DNA of 20,351 bases from Hyphomicrobiales bacterium (GCA_002746425.1 NVXB01000003.1:76877-97227); one strand, 5' to 3'; shown: positions 1 through 8,044, counted from the first letter of the stretch. Numbers and translations are program-made. The notes: generated by a model from the letters alone, not told the origin.

Positions 1-2
1 TA

Positions 3-242
3 CTGCCGCAATATGGCCTGTCGCGTCTGGTTGCGCGTCTTGTAGGCGCTGGCCATGTGGTACGCAGCAAAAGCAATGATGACGGGCGTGGCCAGCTTAT
101 CCAGATCACCGCGCAGGGCCTGGAAATACGCGCAAAAATGTGGCCGGTCTATGAGGCCGCCATGCAAAAAGCGCTGGGCAATAACTTGTCTGGCAAGCAA
201 TTAAAAGAGCTGGCAGGCCTGCTCAACACCCTCACAAAATAA
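3..242 (+). CDS. MarR-family transcriptional regulator, C-terminal part (cut by left edge)
   Basis: The reading frame is open from the left edge to a TAA at 240-242, so only the last 79 residues are visible. They read like the second half of a MarR winged-helix domain: a recognition helix (QYGLSRLVARLVGAGHV), then the wing with an acidic/basic turn (SKSNDDGRGQLIQIT), then the long C-terminal dimerisation helix (AQGLEIRAKMWPVYEAAMQKAL). MarR proteins are usually about 140-160 residues and bind palindromic operators as dimers, often near their own gene. Here the N-terminus, promoter and start lie outside the window, so the ligand and target are unknown. The gene runs tail to tail into the flippase gene with only 1 nt between stops. 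An internal ATG at 57 is not the true start, because the helix-turn-helix lies upstream of it. Confidence 0.8.
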   Translation: MPQYGLSRLVARLVGAGHVVRSKSNDDGRGQLIQITAQGLEIRAKMWPVYEAAMQKALGNNLSGKQLKELAGLLNTLTK

Positions 243-243
243 C

Positions 244-1629
244 TCAAGCTTTAAACTGCGCGCCAAACAGCGAAATACCAAGGCGGGAGCGCACACCAAA
301 CCCGAGATAAATGGCGCGGAAACTCAGCGCAAAGCTGGTGGCAAAGGCCGCGCCAATAAGGCCGAAGGGCGGGATCAGCACCAGATTGAGCACGATGTTG
401 ACCACCAACGCGCCAAAGTAAGAGCGCGCTGTCATGCCCTGATTGCCGGTCATGTTGAGCAAATCCTCTGCCGAGGAAAACGCTGACTGGATCAGCATGC
501 CCACCATCAACACCAAAAGGGCGGGATAGCCTGCGGTAAAGTTGGAGCCGAACAGTTTTAGCAACAAAATGCCCACCGCCGCGAGACCGGCGCAGGCGAC
601 GAATGATAGCGCAAACGAGATGCGTACCGTGGCGCGCGACAGGGTTTTTAGTTCGTCCATGCGCCCTTGCGCGTTGAGCTTTGAAAACACATTGGCCGTG
701 CCAGCGGACGCCGCAAAGCGCACAAAACCGACGATTTGAGCAATGCGCGTGGCGGCAAAATAAATGCCGATTTCGCTGGGCGGAACAAAATAACTCAACA
801 CCAGAATATCAGAATAGGACACCAGCAGCGACGCGCCATCGGTTAGCGCCAGCGGGGCGGATGCCTTGAACCACTCCTTGCGTTGATAAGCAGGCTGAGC
901 GGGGGGCTGACCATCGGCCTCTGCCCGGTAACGCCGCCACAGCAGCACGGCCTGAATGGCCGCAGGGCCACCAATGGCGATGAAGGCGACCATAAGCGCG
1001 GTGATGGCATTGGCCTCAAAACCAAACAGCACAGCGAGGATAAGGAACACGCCCAGAAAGCCGTGGCGCAACAGATAGGTTGGCACCAGCGCCAGCATCA
1101 CCCAATGGCGCGCGCGGGCATAACTCTCCATCATGTCCTGCATGGCAAATAGAGGCACGCAGACCATGGCCAGCATCAGCGGCAGCACGTAATAATCCGC
1201 AATGGGCAGCACATCGGCACTGAGCAGCGCAACGCCTCCAATGGCAGCTAATGAGCTAACAATAAGAGGCACCAGCAAGGAAAAGCGGAAGAACCCGGCG
1301 GCACGGTCTCGCTCGCCGGTGGCCTCATATTGCGCCAAAAAGCGGATGGCCGTCATGGAAAAGCCAAATGTGCTGGTGTGGCCCAAAATGGCAATCCAGA
1401 CCCAGCCCAGCGCGAAAATGCCGTATTCAAATTCGCCCAACAGGCGGGCAAAAATGATTTGCGTGACATAAGCAATGCCCGCATTGGCAAGGCGAATAGC
1501 CAGCGCGTAAAGCCCGGCACGGCCCGCAGAGGCGCTGTCGGATTCTTCGCTGCCCTCATCACCAAGCTCAACGCTTTGCGCGGGGCGCAGCAGGGCAATC
1601 AGGCTTTTGATGTTTTGTTTAATGCTCAC
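244..1629 (-). CDS. polysaccharide/oligosaccharide flippase, MATE-like MOP superfamily (Wzx type)
   Basis: The 461-residue integral membrane protein has about 12-14 hydrophobic segments separated by short charged loops. A hydrophilic acidic N-terminal tail (residues about 15-35, rich in E, D and S) is followed by the typical first repeat (GRAGLYALAIRLANAGIAYV, then FARLLGEFEYGIFALGW). This pattern and length fit the polysaccharide biosynthesis/export branch of the MOP superfamily, which flips lipid-linked glycans across the inner membrane. The likely start is GTG at 1629 (GTG AGC ATT AAA), with a weak purine-rich GGGAA upstream; no better in-frame ATG lies nearby. No glycosyltransferase or polymerase gene sits beside it, so the substrate cannot be named. 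The family call is firm; the role in surface polysaccharide export is inferred. Confidence 0.82.
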   Translation of the reverse strand: MSIKQNIKSLIALLRPAQSVELGDEGSEESDSASAGRAGLYALAIRLANAGIAYVTQIIFARLLGEFEYGIFALGWVWIAILGHTSTFGFSMTAIRFLAQYEATGERDRAAGFFRFSLLVPLIVSSLAAIGGVALLSADVLPIADYYVLPLMLAMVCVPLFAMQDMMESYARARHWVMLALVPTYLLRHGFLGVFLILAVLFGFEANAITALMVAFIAIGGPAAIQAVLLWRRYRAEADGQPPAQPAYQRKEWFKASAPLALTDGASLLVSYSDILVLSYFVPPSEIGIYFAATRIAQIVGFVRFAASAGTANVFSKLNAQGRMDELKTLSRATVRISFALSFVACAGLAAVGILLLKLFGSNFTAGYPALLVLMVGMLIQSAFSSAEDLLNMTGNQGMTARSYFGALVVNIVLNLVLIPPFGLIGAAFATSFALSFRAIYLGFGVRSRLGISLFGAQFKA

Positions 1630-1740
1630 GCAAATTCCCGTGGATTCAGATTTGTGGCCTGATTTATGCGGGTATTTGATTTAACGAAGCGTGAAAGTGG
1701 CGCGGCGCGCTTTGGTTGCGCTTAACGGGCCGTAAACAGC

Positions 1741-1778
1741 AAAACGCGGCCCCGGATTATTGCCGGAGCCGCGTTTTT
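1741..1778 (-). terminator. intrinsic terminator of the Ala-rich protein gene
   Basis: A hairpin of about 15 bp (AAAACGCGGC-x-CCGG / CCGG-x-GCCGCGTTTT) has one C/A mismatch and a 7-nt loop. On the minus strand it lies about 33 nt after the stop of the 1811-2518 gene and ends in a run of T. The A-tract on the other side means it could also stop plus-strand transcription. Confidence 0.8.
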
Positions 1779-1810
1779 AAAATGTCGTCAAATTAGTTAG
1801 TGCTGGCCAA

Positions 1811-2518
1811 TTAGTTAAGGCGGGCCTGCAACAATTTGATCAGATTATCGCGCTTGGTCAGAGTTGATTTCAACTCACTAACTTCAGCAATCGCTGCGCC
1901 AGCAGATGTCTGCATGGCATTAGCTGCATCACTTGCCGCAGCAAGCTGATCTTTGAGACCTGCAATTTCATCGTTCAGGGCTGTGTTTTTGCGCATATCA
2001 ATTTCAGACTGAGCCGATGCAGCAGCTTCAGCAAAATCGCTTTCAGCTTTAGCATTGGCAAGCGCGTCGCTAACAGCGTCATTGCTGGAAGAACCCATTG
2101 CGCTCATTGCAGCGTCTTTGGCAGATGCCATGGCATCAGAAGCTTTAGACTTGGCCATTTCGGCAGCTTCCATGGCGCTAGATTTTGCAGCTTCCAATGC
2201 GGACATGCCCTCAGATTTAGCAGCTTCGAGTGCAGCCATGCCTTCTGCTTTGGCAGCTTCAACGGCGGCAGCAATGTCGGATTTGGCAGCCATTGCTGCT
2301 TCTTCAGCGGATTTCAGAGCATCCTGCGCGGCGGTCAGCGCTGTTGCGCCTTCTTCAGCAGCTTTTGTGCTGTCGTTAACTTGTCCCTCAAGACCAGAAA
2401 CTTTTTCTGTCAGTGAGGACAAATCACCAATAGCCTGTTTCAACTTGCCATCTTGAGACATGTAGCCAGCGCCACCGCCGACTGCGAGGCTGATAATTGC
2501 AATAATTGCTTTGTTCAT
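1811..2518 (-). CDS. Ala-rich coiled-coil protein with an N-terminal membrane anchor, function unknown
   Basis: This 235-residue protein begins with a short hydrophobic segment (residues about 4-20, MNKAIIAIISLAVGGGAGYM), either a membrane anchor or an uncleaved signal; there is no lipobox. The rest is almost entirely Ala, Ser, Glu, Lys, Asp and Met with no Trp or Pro, predicting a long helix or coiled coil. The centre (residues about 75-140) has imperfect 11-12-residue repeats of the type EAAKSEGMSAL / EAAKSSAMEAA, reminiscent of apolipoprotein- or LEA-like amphipathic repeats. The C-terminus (SELKSTLTKRDNLIKLLQARLN) looks like a leucine-containing coiled coil. AGGGG lies about 8 nt before the ATG. 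The gene stands alone between glyS and the flippase gene, with its own terminator at 1741-1778. A periplasmic or envelope structural role is a guess; I do not recognise a named family. Confidence 0.72.
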   Translation of the reverse strand: MNKAIIAIISLAVGGGAGYMSQDGKLKQAIGDLSSLTEKVSGLEGQVNDSTKAAEEGATALTAAQDALKSAEEAAMAAKSDIAAAVEAAKAEGMAALEAAKSEGMSALEAAKSSAMEAAEMAKSKASDAMASAKDAAMSAMGSSSNDAVSDALANAKAESDFAEAAASAQSEIDMRKNTALNDEIAGLKDQLAAASDAANAMQTSAGAAIAEVSELKSTLTKRDNLIKLLQARLN

Positions 2519-2649
2519 TCTGCTTACCCCTGAGATCTTAAGCCTCAGAGACCTTCCTGTTTGACCTGCGCGGACAACCCGCTTTTAGCTTATTGGTGTT
2601 ATTTCGTGCCAATTAAGCATGATTTTACGACAAATAAAATGCCTAAACG

Positions 2650-4965
2650 TTATCCTTCGATTTTTGAGAAATTCGCGACCGTCTGCGTGGCCTTGCGAAT
2701 TCGATTCAAAAGGTTCAATCGGTTCTCACGAACCGCCTGATCATCATCATTGACCATGACATTTTCGAAGAAATTATCAACCGGTTTGCGCAACGGCGCC
2801 AGTGCCGACATGGCCGCTGCAAAATCAGCTTTCGCCACCGCAGCTTCCACCGCTGGCACCGCGATATCAATCGCCGCTGCCAAAGCAACTTCATGCTCAT
2901 CGCTCAAAAGATCAGCCGAAACATCGTCGGTGAATTTCTTGCCGTCTTTCTTTTCCTCAGCGCGCAGAATATTTCTGGCCCGCTTGGTGCCTTCAAGCAA
3001 CGCAGCACCATCGTCACTGGCAAGAAATTCAGACAAGGCTTCCACCCTCTGCACAATAAGCAGCAAATCATCAGCATCGTCGGTGATGACCGCATCGATA
3101 AGATCATGACGCTGGCCTTGATCGCGCAGATATACTTTTAAGCGGTCATGGAAGAACGAGAGGAGGTTTTCCTGAACATCCAACAATTGCGGCCAGTTAT
3201 CCTGGTCCACGTATTTCTCAGCATTTGGAACACCAAATTGGTCTCGCCGGCTAAACATAGGGCCCTCCACGTCCCTCACATATGGATAATTATCTTCTGG
3301 ATCGTATTCGCCAAAATAAGAAATATATGAAGTGTGATAATCTGGATCATCGGCTTCAAGGCCCAATTTGCGCCCTTCGACGGTTATGCCTATAAAATTG
3401 TTTTCAATCATTTTTATAGTCAAATATTTATAGGATACTTCGACGAAATTATTGATTGAAACATGAGCAGCTATTTCAATAACATTTCTTATGAATCCTA
3501 AGGCAGAACGGCGTAACGCATAGGGGTCTTTGGAACCCGTGGGTTTCTCGTCTATTGCCCAAAAACAACAAAGTGTATCCAATTTATCTGCAAGTGCGAC
3601 AGCCACGGACACTGGATCACCCGGCACATCGTCACCAGGCCCTTGCGGTTTATAATGTTCTTCGCAAGCAGCAGCGACGGCCGCATTTTCTTTCTGCTTA
3701 GTCGCGTAGTAACGCCCGATTAGCCCCTGCAATTCAGGAAACTCGCCGACCATTTCGGTGACCAGATCAGCCTTGCACAATAACGCTGCACGTTCAGCCT
3801 CATCTGGATCAGCCCCTACAATCGGAGCCAGTTCACGGGCCAGCGCTCTAATACGCTCAACGCGTTCCAGCTGCGTGCCAAGTTTGGCGTGGAAAACAAC
3901 ATTGCCAAGTTTCTCAACCCGGTCTTCCAGCTTAATTTTTAAATCAGTCTCCCAGAAGAACATCGCATCGGACAACCTTGCCCGCACCACTTTCTGGTTA
4001 CCGGCGACAATCGCTTTGCCGCCATCGCTGGCCACAAGGTTTGACACGAGGATAAACCGGTTTGTCAGCTCGCCAGATTTAGGGTCGCGCAACACAAAGC
4101 ACTTTTGGTTGACGCGAATGGTCAGCTGGATCACCTCATCGGGCAATTGCAAAAACCGCTCATCAAAGCTGCCCATCAGCACCACGGGCCATTCCACAAG
4201 GCCTGCAACCTCATGCAGCAAGGCCGCATCTTCCACCAGTTCCATGTTTTGCGAAAACGCCAGGTTTTTGGCTTCCGTCAAAATGATATCTTCGCGGCGC
4301 GTACTATCCAGCACCACTTTGGCGGCGGTCAGCTTGTCGACATAATCATCAAAGCGGCGCACGGACATTTCATCCGGTGCCATAAAACGGTGGCCATGCG
4401 TGGTGTTGCTAGACGCTATGCCATCAACCTCAAAATGCACGATTTCCGGCTCTTCGGTTTCGGGCCCAAAGGTGCACAGGATAGAGCGCAGCGGCCGCAC
4501 CCAGCGCAGCGTATCGGGGCGGGTGGAGCCTGCCCCCCAGCGCATGGATTTTGGCCATGGGAAATTGCGGATGATGCCGGGCATCACCTCGGCAATAATA
4601 TCGATTGCCGGGCGGCCTGATTTTTCAATCACCGCAACATAGAACTCACCCTTTTTCGGGTCGCTCTGGATTTGCGCTTCATCGATAGAGTTTAAACCAG
4701 CCCCGCGCATAAAACCCGCCAGCGCTTTTTCTGGCGCGCCAACTTTTGGCCCTTTGCGCTCTTCACGCGTATCAGCAGAACGAGCTGTCAGCCCATGCAC
4801 CGTCAAGGCAAGGCGGCGCGGTGTGACAAACGCCTTTGCGCCATCATAGGTCAGGCCCGCATCAACCAGTGCATTGGTGACAAGCTTTTGCAAATCCTCG
4901 CCAGCGCGCTTTTGCATGCGGGCAGGAATTTCTTCGCTAAAAAGTTCTAACAGGAGATCAGGCAT
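2650..4965 (-). CDS. glyS: glycine--tRNA ligase beta subunit
   Basis: This is the beta chain of the bacterial alpha2-beta2 glycyl-tRNA synthetase, which charges tRNA-Gly in the cytoplasm; the beta subunit carries the tRNA-binding parts. The N-terminus (MPDLLLELFSEEIPARMQKR) is the family signature. Later come the B3/4-like segment (PDTLRWVRPLRSILC), the HD-like region (residues about 395-440, EEHYKPQGPGDDVPGDPVSVAVALADKLDTL) and the C-terminal anticodon-binding domain (LLSFFHDRLKVYLRDQG onward). The ATG at 4965 has AAGGAGG 7 nt upstream, and the gene overlaps the end of glyQ by 8 nt, implying translational coupling. Length is 771 residues, longer than the roughly 690-700 typical of many homologs. 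The excess sits around residues 497-595, a Tyr/Asp/Asn-rich stretch partly encoded by AT-rich DNA, between the conserved RRSALGFIR and LLSFFHDRLK blocks. Identity is certain; the meaning of the insert is not. Confidence 0.97.
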   Translation of the reverse strand: MPDLLLELFSEEIPARMQKRAGEDLQKLVTNALVDAGLTYDGAKAFVTPRRLALTVHGLTARSADTREERKGPKVGAPEKALAGFMRGAGLNSIDEAQIQSDPKKGEFYVAVIEKSGRPAIDIIAEVMPGIIRNFPWPKSMRWGAGSTRPDTLRWVRPLRSILCTFGPETEEPEIVHFEVDGIASSNTTHGHRFMAPDEMSVRRFDDYVDKLTAAKVVLDSTRREDIILTEAKNLAFSQNMELVEDAALLHEVAGLVEWPVVLMGSFDERFLQLPDEVIQLTIRVNQKCFVLRDPKSGELTNRFILVSNLVASDGGKAIVAGNQKVVRARLSDAMFFWETDLKIKLEDRVEKLGNVVFHAKLGTQLERVERIRALARELAPIVGADPDEAERAALLCKADLVTEMVGEFPELQGLIGRYYATKQKENAAVAAACEEHYKPQGPGDDVPGDPVSVAVALADKLDTLCCFWAIDEKPTGSKDPYALRRSALGFIRNVIEIAAHVSINNFVEVSYKYLTIKMIENNFIGITVEGRKLGLEADDPDYHTSYISYFGEYDPEDNYPYVRDVEGPMFSRRDQFGVPNAEKYVDQDNWPQLLDVQENLLSFFHDRLKVYLRDQGQRHDLIDAVITDDADDLLLIVQRVEALSEFLASDDGAALLEGTKRARNILRAEEKKDGKKFTDDVSADLLSDEHEVALAAAIDIAVPAVEAAVAKADFAAAMSALAPLRKPVDNFFENVMVNDDDQAVRENRLNLLNRIRKATQTVANFSKIEG

Positions 4966-5956
4966 TGGATGCCTCCTTGGCGATTGCGCCGCCCGCTTCG
5001 GTTTGTAAAAACGCTTCGCCGCAGGCCTTGGATAAATCGCGCACCCGCAAAATGTAGCTTTGGCGCTGGGTTACCGAAATAACGCCGCGCGCATCAAGCA
5101 GATTGAACAAATGGCTGGCCTTGATGCATTGATCATAGGCGGGCAGCACCATTTTGTGGATGCCATCGCCCGCTTCCTCGCCCTGCTTGGCCCCGGCGGC
5201 CAGCAGCGCCACGCACTCGCGCTCGGCATCTTCAAAATGTTTTAGCAAATTATCGGTGTTGGCATGCTCAAAATTGTGCCGCGAATATTCCTGCTCGGAT
5301 TGCAAAAACACATCGCCGTAGGAAACGCGCTCATCGCCATCACGGCCGTTAAAATTGAGGTCATAGACATTGTCGACGCCCTGCACATACATCGCCAGGC
5401 GCTCCAAACCATAGGTCAGCTCGCCAGCAACGGGGCTGCACTCAACACCGCACACTTGCTGAAAATAGGTGAATTGCGACACTTCCATGCCATCGCACCA
5501 GCACTCCCAGCCAAGGCCCCAAGCACCCAGCGTCGGGCTTTCCCAATCATCTTCCACAAAGCGGATATCGTGCAGCGCCATATCCACACCAATGGCCTGT
5601 AAGCTTTTGAGATAAAGCTCCTGCAAATCCGGCGGCGATGGTTTGAGCAGCACTTGAAACTGGTAATAATGCTGCAGGCGATTGGGGTTTTCGCCATAGC
5701 GGCCATCACCGGGGCGGCGCGAGGGCTGCACATAGGCGGCGCGCCACGGCTTTGGTCCCAGCGCACGCAAGGTGGTGGCGGGATGAAACGTGCCCGCGCC
5801 CACTTCCATATCGTAGGGCTGCAACACCACACAGCCATAATCCGCCCAATAACGCTGCAAAGCGAGGATCAACCCCTGAAAAGACCGCTCCGGCCGCATA
5901 TGCGGCGGCAGCTCGCCAGTAGATATAGTGGTGGGTGTGGTGATGGTAGATGACAT
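4958..5956 (-). CDS. glyQ: glycine--tRNA ligase alpha subunit
   Basis: This is the catalytic class II alpha chain of the tetrameric glycyl-tRNA synthetase, which activates glycine with ATP and partners the downstream glyS product. The core begins at SFQGLILALQRYWADYGC and continues with the hallmark LQPYDMEVGAGTFHPATTLR, then YVQPSRRPGDGRYGENPNR, all typical of the family. Near the end are KASHLFNLLDARGVISVTQR and the closing helix. The protein has 332 residues, slightly over the usual 300 or so because of an N-terminal Thr-rich tail. The ATG at 5956 lacks a clear Shine-Dalgarno; an in-frame ATG at 5899 (MRPERSFQG) is an alternative that would remove the tail. glyQ is first in the two-gene operon, with glyS overlapping it by 8 nt. 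No T-box leader is recognisable upstream. Confidence 0.97.
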   Translation of the reverse strand: MSSTITTPTTISTGELPPHMRPERSFQGLILALQRYWADYGCVVLQPYDMEVGAGTFHPATTLRALGPKPWRAAYVQPSRRPGDGRYGENPNRLQHYYQFQVLLKPSPPDLQELYLKSLQAIGVDMALHDIRFVEDDWESPTLGAWGLGWECWCDGMEVSQFTYFQQVCGVECSPVAGELTYGLERLAMYVQGVDNVYDLNFNGRDGDERVSYGDVFLQSEQEYSRHNFEHANTDNLLKHFEDAERECVALLAAGAKQGEEAGDGIHKMVLPAYDQCIKASHLFNLLDARGVISVTQRQSYILRVRDLSKACGEAFLQTEAGGAIAKEASNA

Positions 5957-6197
5957 GGTATTTGCTCGGGACTAGCTCAAAAAAATGCTTGGGAATGGGC
6001 TGAAAGCACCCACTCCTAAACGCGCGTCGTGGTGCCATGGCACGGCCCGTGGGTCAAGGTTTGTTGGGTTTTTTGGAGGTGTTGGGTGGAAACCGGGGTG
6101 AATTGGATGGTTTGAGGGGTGAATTGCTGTGGTTGGCAATGTTTGGCGCTGCTATTAAACCATTCACTCAACCGTCATCAAACTGCCCATCTCCACC
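5957..6197. other. gene-free region upstream of glyQ
   Basis: I see no gene here. Bases 6050-6140 are G/T-rich on the plus strand and carry the phrase GGGTGAATTG twice (about 6102 and 6117). The glyQ promoter must lie in this stretch on the minus strand, but no convincing -35/-10 pair was found. The region ends at the first inverted-repeat element. Confidence 0.5.
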
Positions 6198-6323
6198 CCG
6201 TCATCCTCGGACTTGATCCGGGGACCCATTAGCACTGAGCGCAAAGACGGATGCTTCGTTCTGCCACTTACGCCCACGCCATTGATGTTGCATGGGTCCC
6301 CGGATCAAGTCCGAGGATGACGG
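6198..6323. repeat. type I inverted-repeat element, copy 1
   Basis: The 126-bp element has perfect 31-bp terminal inverted repeats (6198-6228 and 6293-6323). The outer ends read CCGTCAT and ATGACGG, and each arm carries CGGACTTGATCCG, which is itself nearly palindromic. The interior is about 64 bp. It carries no transposase, so it resembles a non-autonomous MITE-like or palindromic intergenic repeat of the kind scattered through alphaproteobacterial genomes. A near-identical copy is at 7920-8044. Confidence 0.88.
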
Positions 6324-6411
6324 TGGAGAGAGGGAAGAGATGTTGGCGATTGAGGTTCCGCACTCGGTTGGATCAAAATCACCAAATTTCAGCAGCATGC
6401 CCTCTCCGTTT

Positions 6412-6443
6412 CGTCGCACCAAGACATCGGCCTTGGCATCCAG
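6412..6443. repeat. left half of a type II repeat element (hairpin), copy 1
   Basis: This matches only the left arm of the type II element, with CCAAG/CTTGG as the stem and several changes from the consensus. The right arm is missing. It lies 28 nt downstream of the stop codon of the 6472-7314 gene, in the direction of transcription, so it would form a hairpin in the 3' untranslated RNA. No T-run follows, so intrinsic termination is unlikely. Confidence 0.6.
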
Positions 6444-6471
6444 AGCAATCGCAAAACATGCGAGAAGCAGG

Positions 6472-7314
6472 TTAGAGGGGTCGTTCCTCTATTACGTGTC
6501 CATAGAGAACGGTTAGCACACCAACCCCTACAAAGACGCCGAGCCAATTAAAAATTGTTTGAAGCAAATTGATGAGCAGACCCGGCGTCTGCGCATCAAA
6601 AGCAATTATCCCTCCATTGATGAAAATGGAAGGCACACTCTGCAAAAGAGTTACCAAAAATGCGGCCACAATAATTGCGTCATTGAATTTTTTTGTAGAA
6701 CTGTATGAATCTGAGATGGGCATATCCTTACCCACAGCAATAGCTGGCAATATGAGGCCGATACGCATTATCAACCAAGTATATAATGTTCCCGTGATCA
6801 ACGAAAAAAGACCAAGATACGCATAAACTGATAACGAGAGAGAACCAGTTGAACCTGGCGCTAGGGTGGGGAGCACCATAGATGAAACAATCCCGGTAAT
6901 TATAAGAACTGGCACAGCAACAACTAAACTCACAAGACCAATCTTAATGCTGCGCCATAGATATGCTCCAATCAATCTAAACGGCTGCAGAAGAAAAAAG
7001 CCCTTCCCTATTTCATCACGCAAAATAAATCGATGCCAGCTGATTGCGATAGATGTAATTCCCACCACCACCACGATCAATTGCGGGATTACAACAAGCA
7101 TGGTTTTTGCAAACGTTGTGAAGGTTTCTTGAGTATTTACGCCAGAAATTTTTACTTCATTTATTGCAATTTGATCCAGTGTCCACCAGGTGGCAATCAC
7201 ATCTATAACTATCAAAATCCAACTAAGGCGGATTACAATTTTCCAATTTCTAAATAGCTGTTGCAAACAAATTTTGAAAATACGGTATCCCACGCGAGAT
7301 GCTCCATTTGGCAT
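6472..7314 (-). CDS. multi-pass membrane protein of unknown function, paralog A
   Basis: The 280-residue protein has about six hydrophobic segments (residues about 27-45, 72-92, 122-148, 162-192, 213-238 and 250-271). After the second lies a distinctive motif, SIAISWHRFIL (residues 88-98), shared with the neighbouring paralog as SIAINWHNFIL. The N-terminus (MPNGASRVGYRIFKICLQQLFRNWK) and C-terminus (VLTVLYGHVIEERPL) also match paralog B, while the middle is strongly diverged. WH-containing multi-helix proteins of this kind occur as hypothetical proteins in other alphaproteobacteria; I know no assigned function. The gene is more AT-rich than glyQ or acnA. The ATG at 7314 has no Shine-Dalgarno; it is preceded directly by a conserved 23-bp palindrome and a promoter at 7346-7373. 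It stands alone, not in an operon. Confidence 0.78.
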   Translation of the reverse strand: MPNGASRVGYRIFKICLQQLFRNWKIVIRLSWILIVIDVIATWWTLDQIAINEVKISGVNTQETFTTFAKTMLVVIPQLIVVVVGITSIAISWHRFILRDEIGKGFFLLQPFRLIGAYLWRSIKIGLVSLVVAVPVLIITGIVSSMVLPTLAPGSTGSLSLSVYAYLGLFSLITGTLYTWLIMRIGLILPAIAVGKDMPISDSYSSTKKFNDAIIVAAFLVTLLQSVPSIFINGGIIAFDAQTPGLLINLLQTIFNWLGVFVGVGVLTVLYGHVIEERPL

Positions 7315-7315
7315 C

Positions 7316-7338
7316 GCACTAAAACAATTTTAAAGTGC
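7316..7338 (-). promoter_or_regulatory. 23-bp conserved imperfect palindrome before paralog A
   Basis: The arms GCACT/AGTGC flank a 13-nt A/T-rich centre, ending one base before the start codon of paralog A. All 23 bases are identical upstream of paralog B, although the adjacent bases differ. It sits where the transcription start would fall, so it could be an operator or a short 5' leader structure. This reading is inferred. Confidence 0.5.
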
Positions 7339-7345
7339 AAAGATA

Positions 7346-7373
7346 ATATTATTACCTTTTAAATTGCACTCAA
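7346..7373 (-). promoter_or_regulatory. putative promoter of paralog A
   Basis: On the minus strand TTGAGT (7368-7373) and TAATAT (7346-7351) are 16 bp apart, a fair sigma70-like match. Transcription would begin inside or near the 23-bp palindrome. A TATTAT at 7343-7348 is an alternative -10. Confidence 0.45.
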
Positions 7374-7479
7374 GAAAGCCACGCTAATAACCTACTGAAA
7401 ATTATCATGTTGTATGTTCGCCAGCTGATGGGCGGATACAAAACCACCGCTTTCCAGTAACCCGCACCCCTCTCCGCTT

Positions 7480-7605
7480 CGTCATACCAAGACATTGATC
7501 TTGGTATCCAGAGCAACGGATAAGCTTGCTGAAGCGGGTGGTGTATGAGGTAAACGGGCGTCGGTTGCGCCGACTGGATACCAAGATCGGGGTCTTGGTA
7601 TGACG
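7480..7605. repeat. type II inverted-repeat element, solitary copy
   Basis: The 126-bp element has 32-bp arms (7480-7511 and 7574-7605), ends CGTCAT and ATGACG, and a 62-bp interior. Each arm itself folds as ATACCAAGA...TCTTGGTAT. Homology with the other type II copies extends left to about 7434 (GATACAAAACCACCGCTTTCCAG) and right to about 7645. Confidence 0.88.
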
Positions 7606-7645
7606 GGTAGGGCGTATGTTGGTGGTGGCTGAAATAGGTTTATGC

Positions 7646-7919
7646 GTGCCAAGGAGCGCACCATTTCCTTCTGCAACTATGATGGCAATATTGGGATATC
7701 TAAAACCGTAAATGCATACGAATCTTTAGAGCAAGAATTTCGTGCTGGAGGCCACCAACAAGCAGAAGAAAAGACAATCATTGAAGAAACATCGGGCACT
7801 CTAGAGAAGCCGTTGAGCGTTTCTGACTGGATCAAACTTGGTACTCTGGGTGAGTTGCCCTGAACCAATTTTTGTTCTGCCCCCCAACGACTCCCGCAAC
7901 CTAGAACCCACCCATCCTA
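7646..7919. other. unique segment between the duplicated blocks, possible gene remnant
   Basis: This stretch has no match in the second block. On the plus strand a frame is open through it to a TGA at 7861-7863. The peptide is hydrophilic with plausible composition (SKTVNAYESLEQEFRAGG, then EEKTIIEETSGTLEKPLSVSDW), but its only ATG (7642) lies inside the flanking repeat and has no ribosome binding site. It could be the 3' end of a gene cut by the repeat, or chance. I do not recognise it. Confidence 0.25.
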
Positions 7920-8044
7920 CCGTCATCCTCGGACTTGATCCGGGGACCCAGTGCACTGAGCGTAAAGACGGATGCTTCGTTCTGCAGCTTATGCCCACAC
8001 CATTGATGTTGCATGGGTCCCCGGATCAAGTCCGAGGATGACGG
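7920..8044. repeat. type I inverted-repeat element, copy 2
   Basis: At 125 bp this is nearly identical to copy 1, with the same perfect 31-bp arms (7920-7950 and 8014-8044) and only a few changes plus one missing base in the interior. An outer A...T pair extends the palindrome by one base on each side. Confidence 0.88.

Noticed and set aside
2055..2456. 133-residue plus-strand Ala/Ser-rich frame
   Set aside because: It is antisense to the Ala-rich coil; low-complexity GCN/AGC codons give an open opposite frame.
5957..6197. T-box riboswitch before glyQ
   Set aside because: No T-box consensus (TGGNACCGCG) or terminator/antiterminator pair is visible, and T-boxes are rare in alphaproteobacteria.
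6201..6516. Small frames on both strands across the type I elements (WVPGSSPRMTV-like peptides; also 7801-8110)
   Set aside because: This peptide text is the usual translation artefact of this alphaproteobacterial repeat and lies inside the inverted arms.
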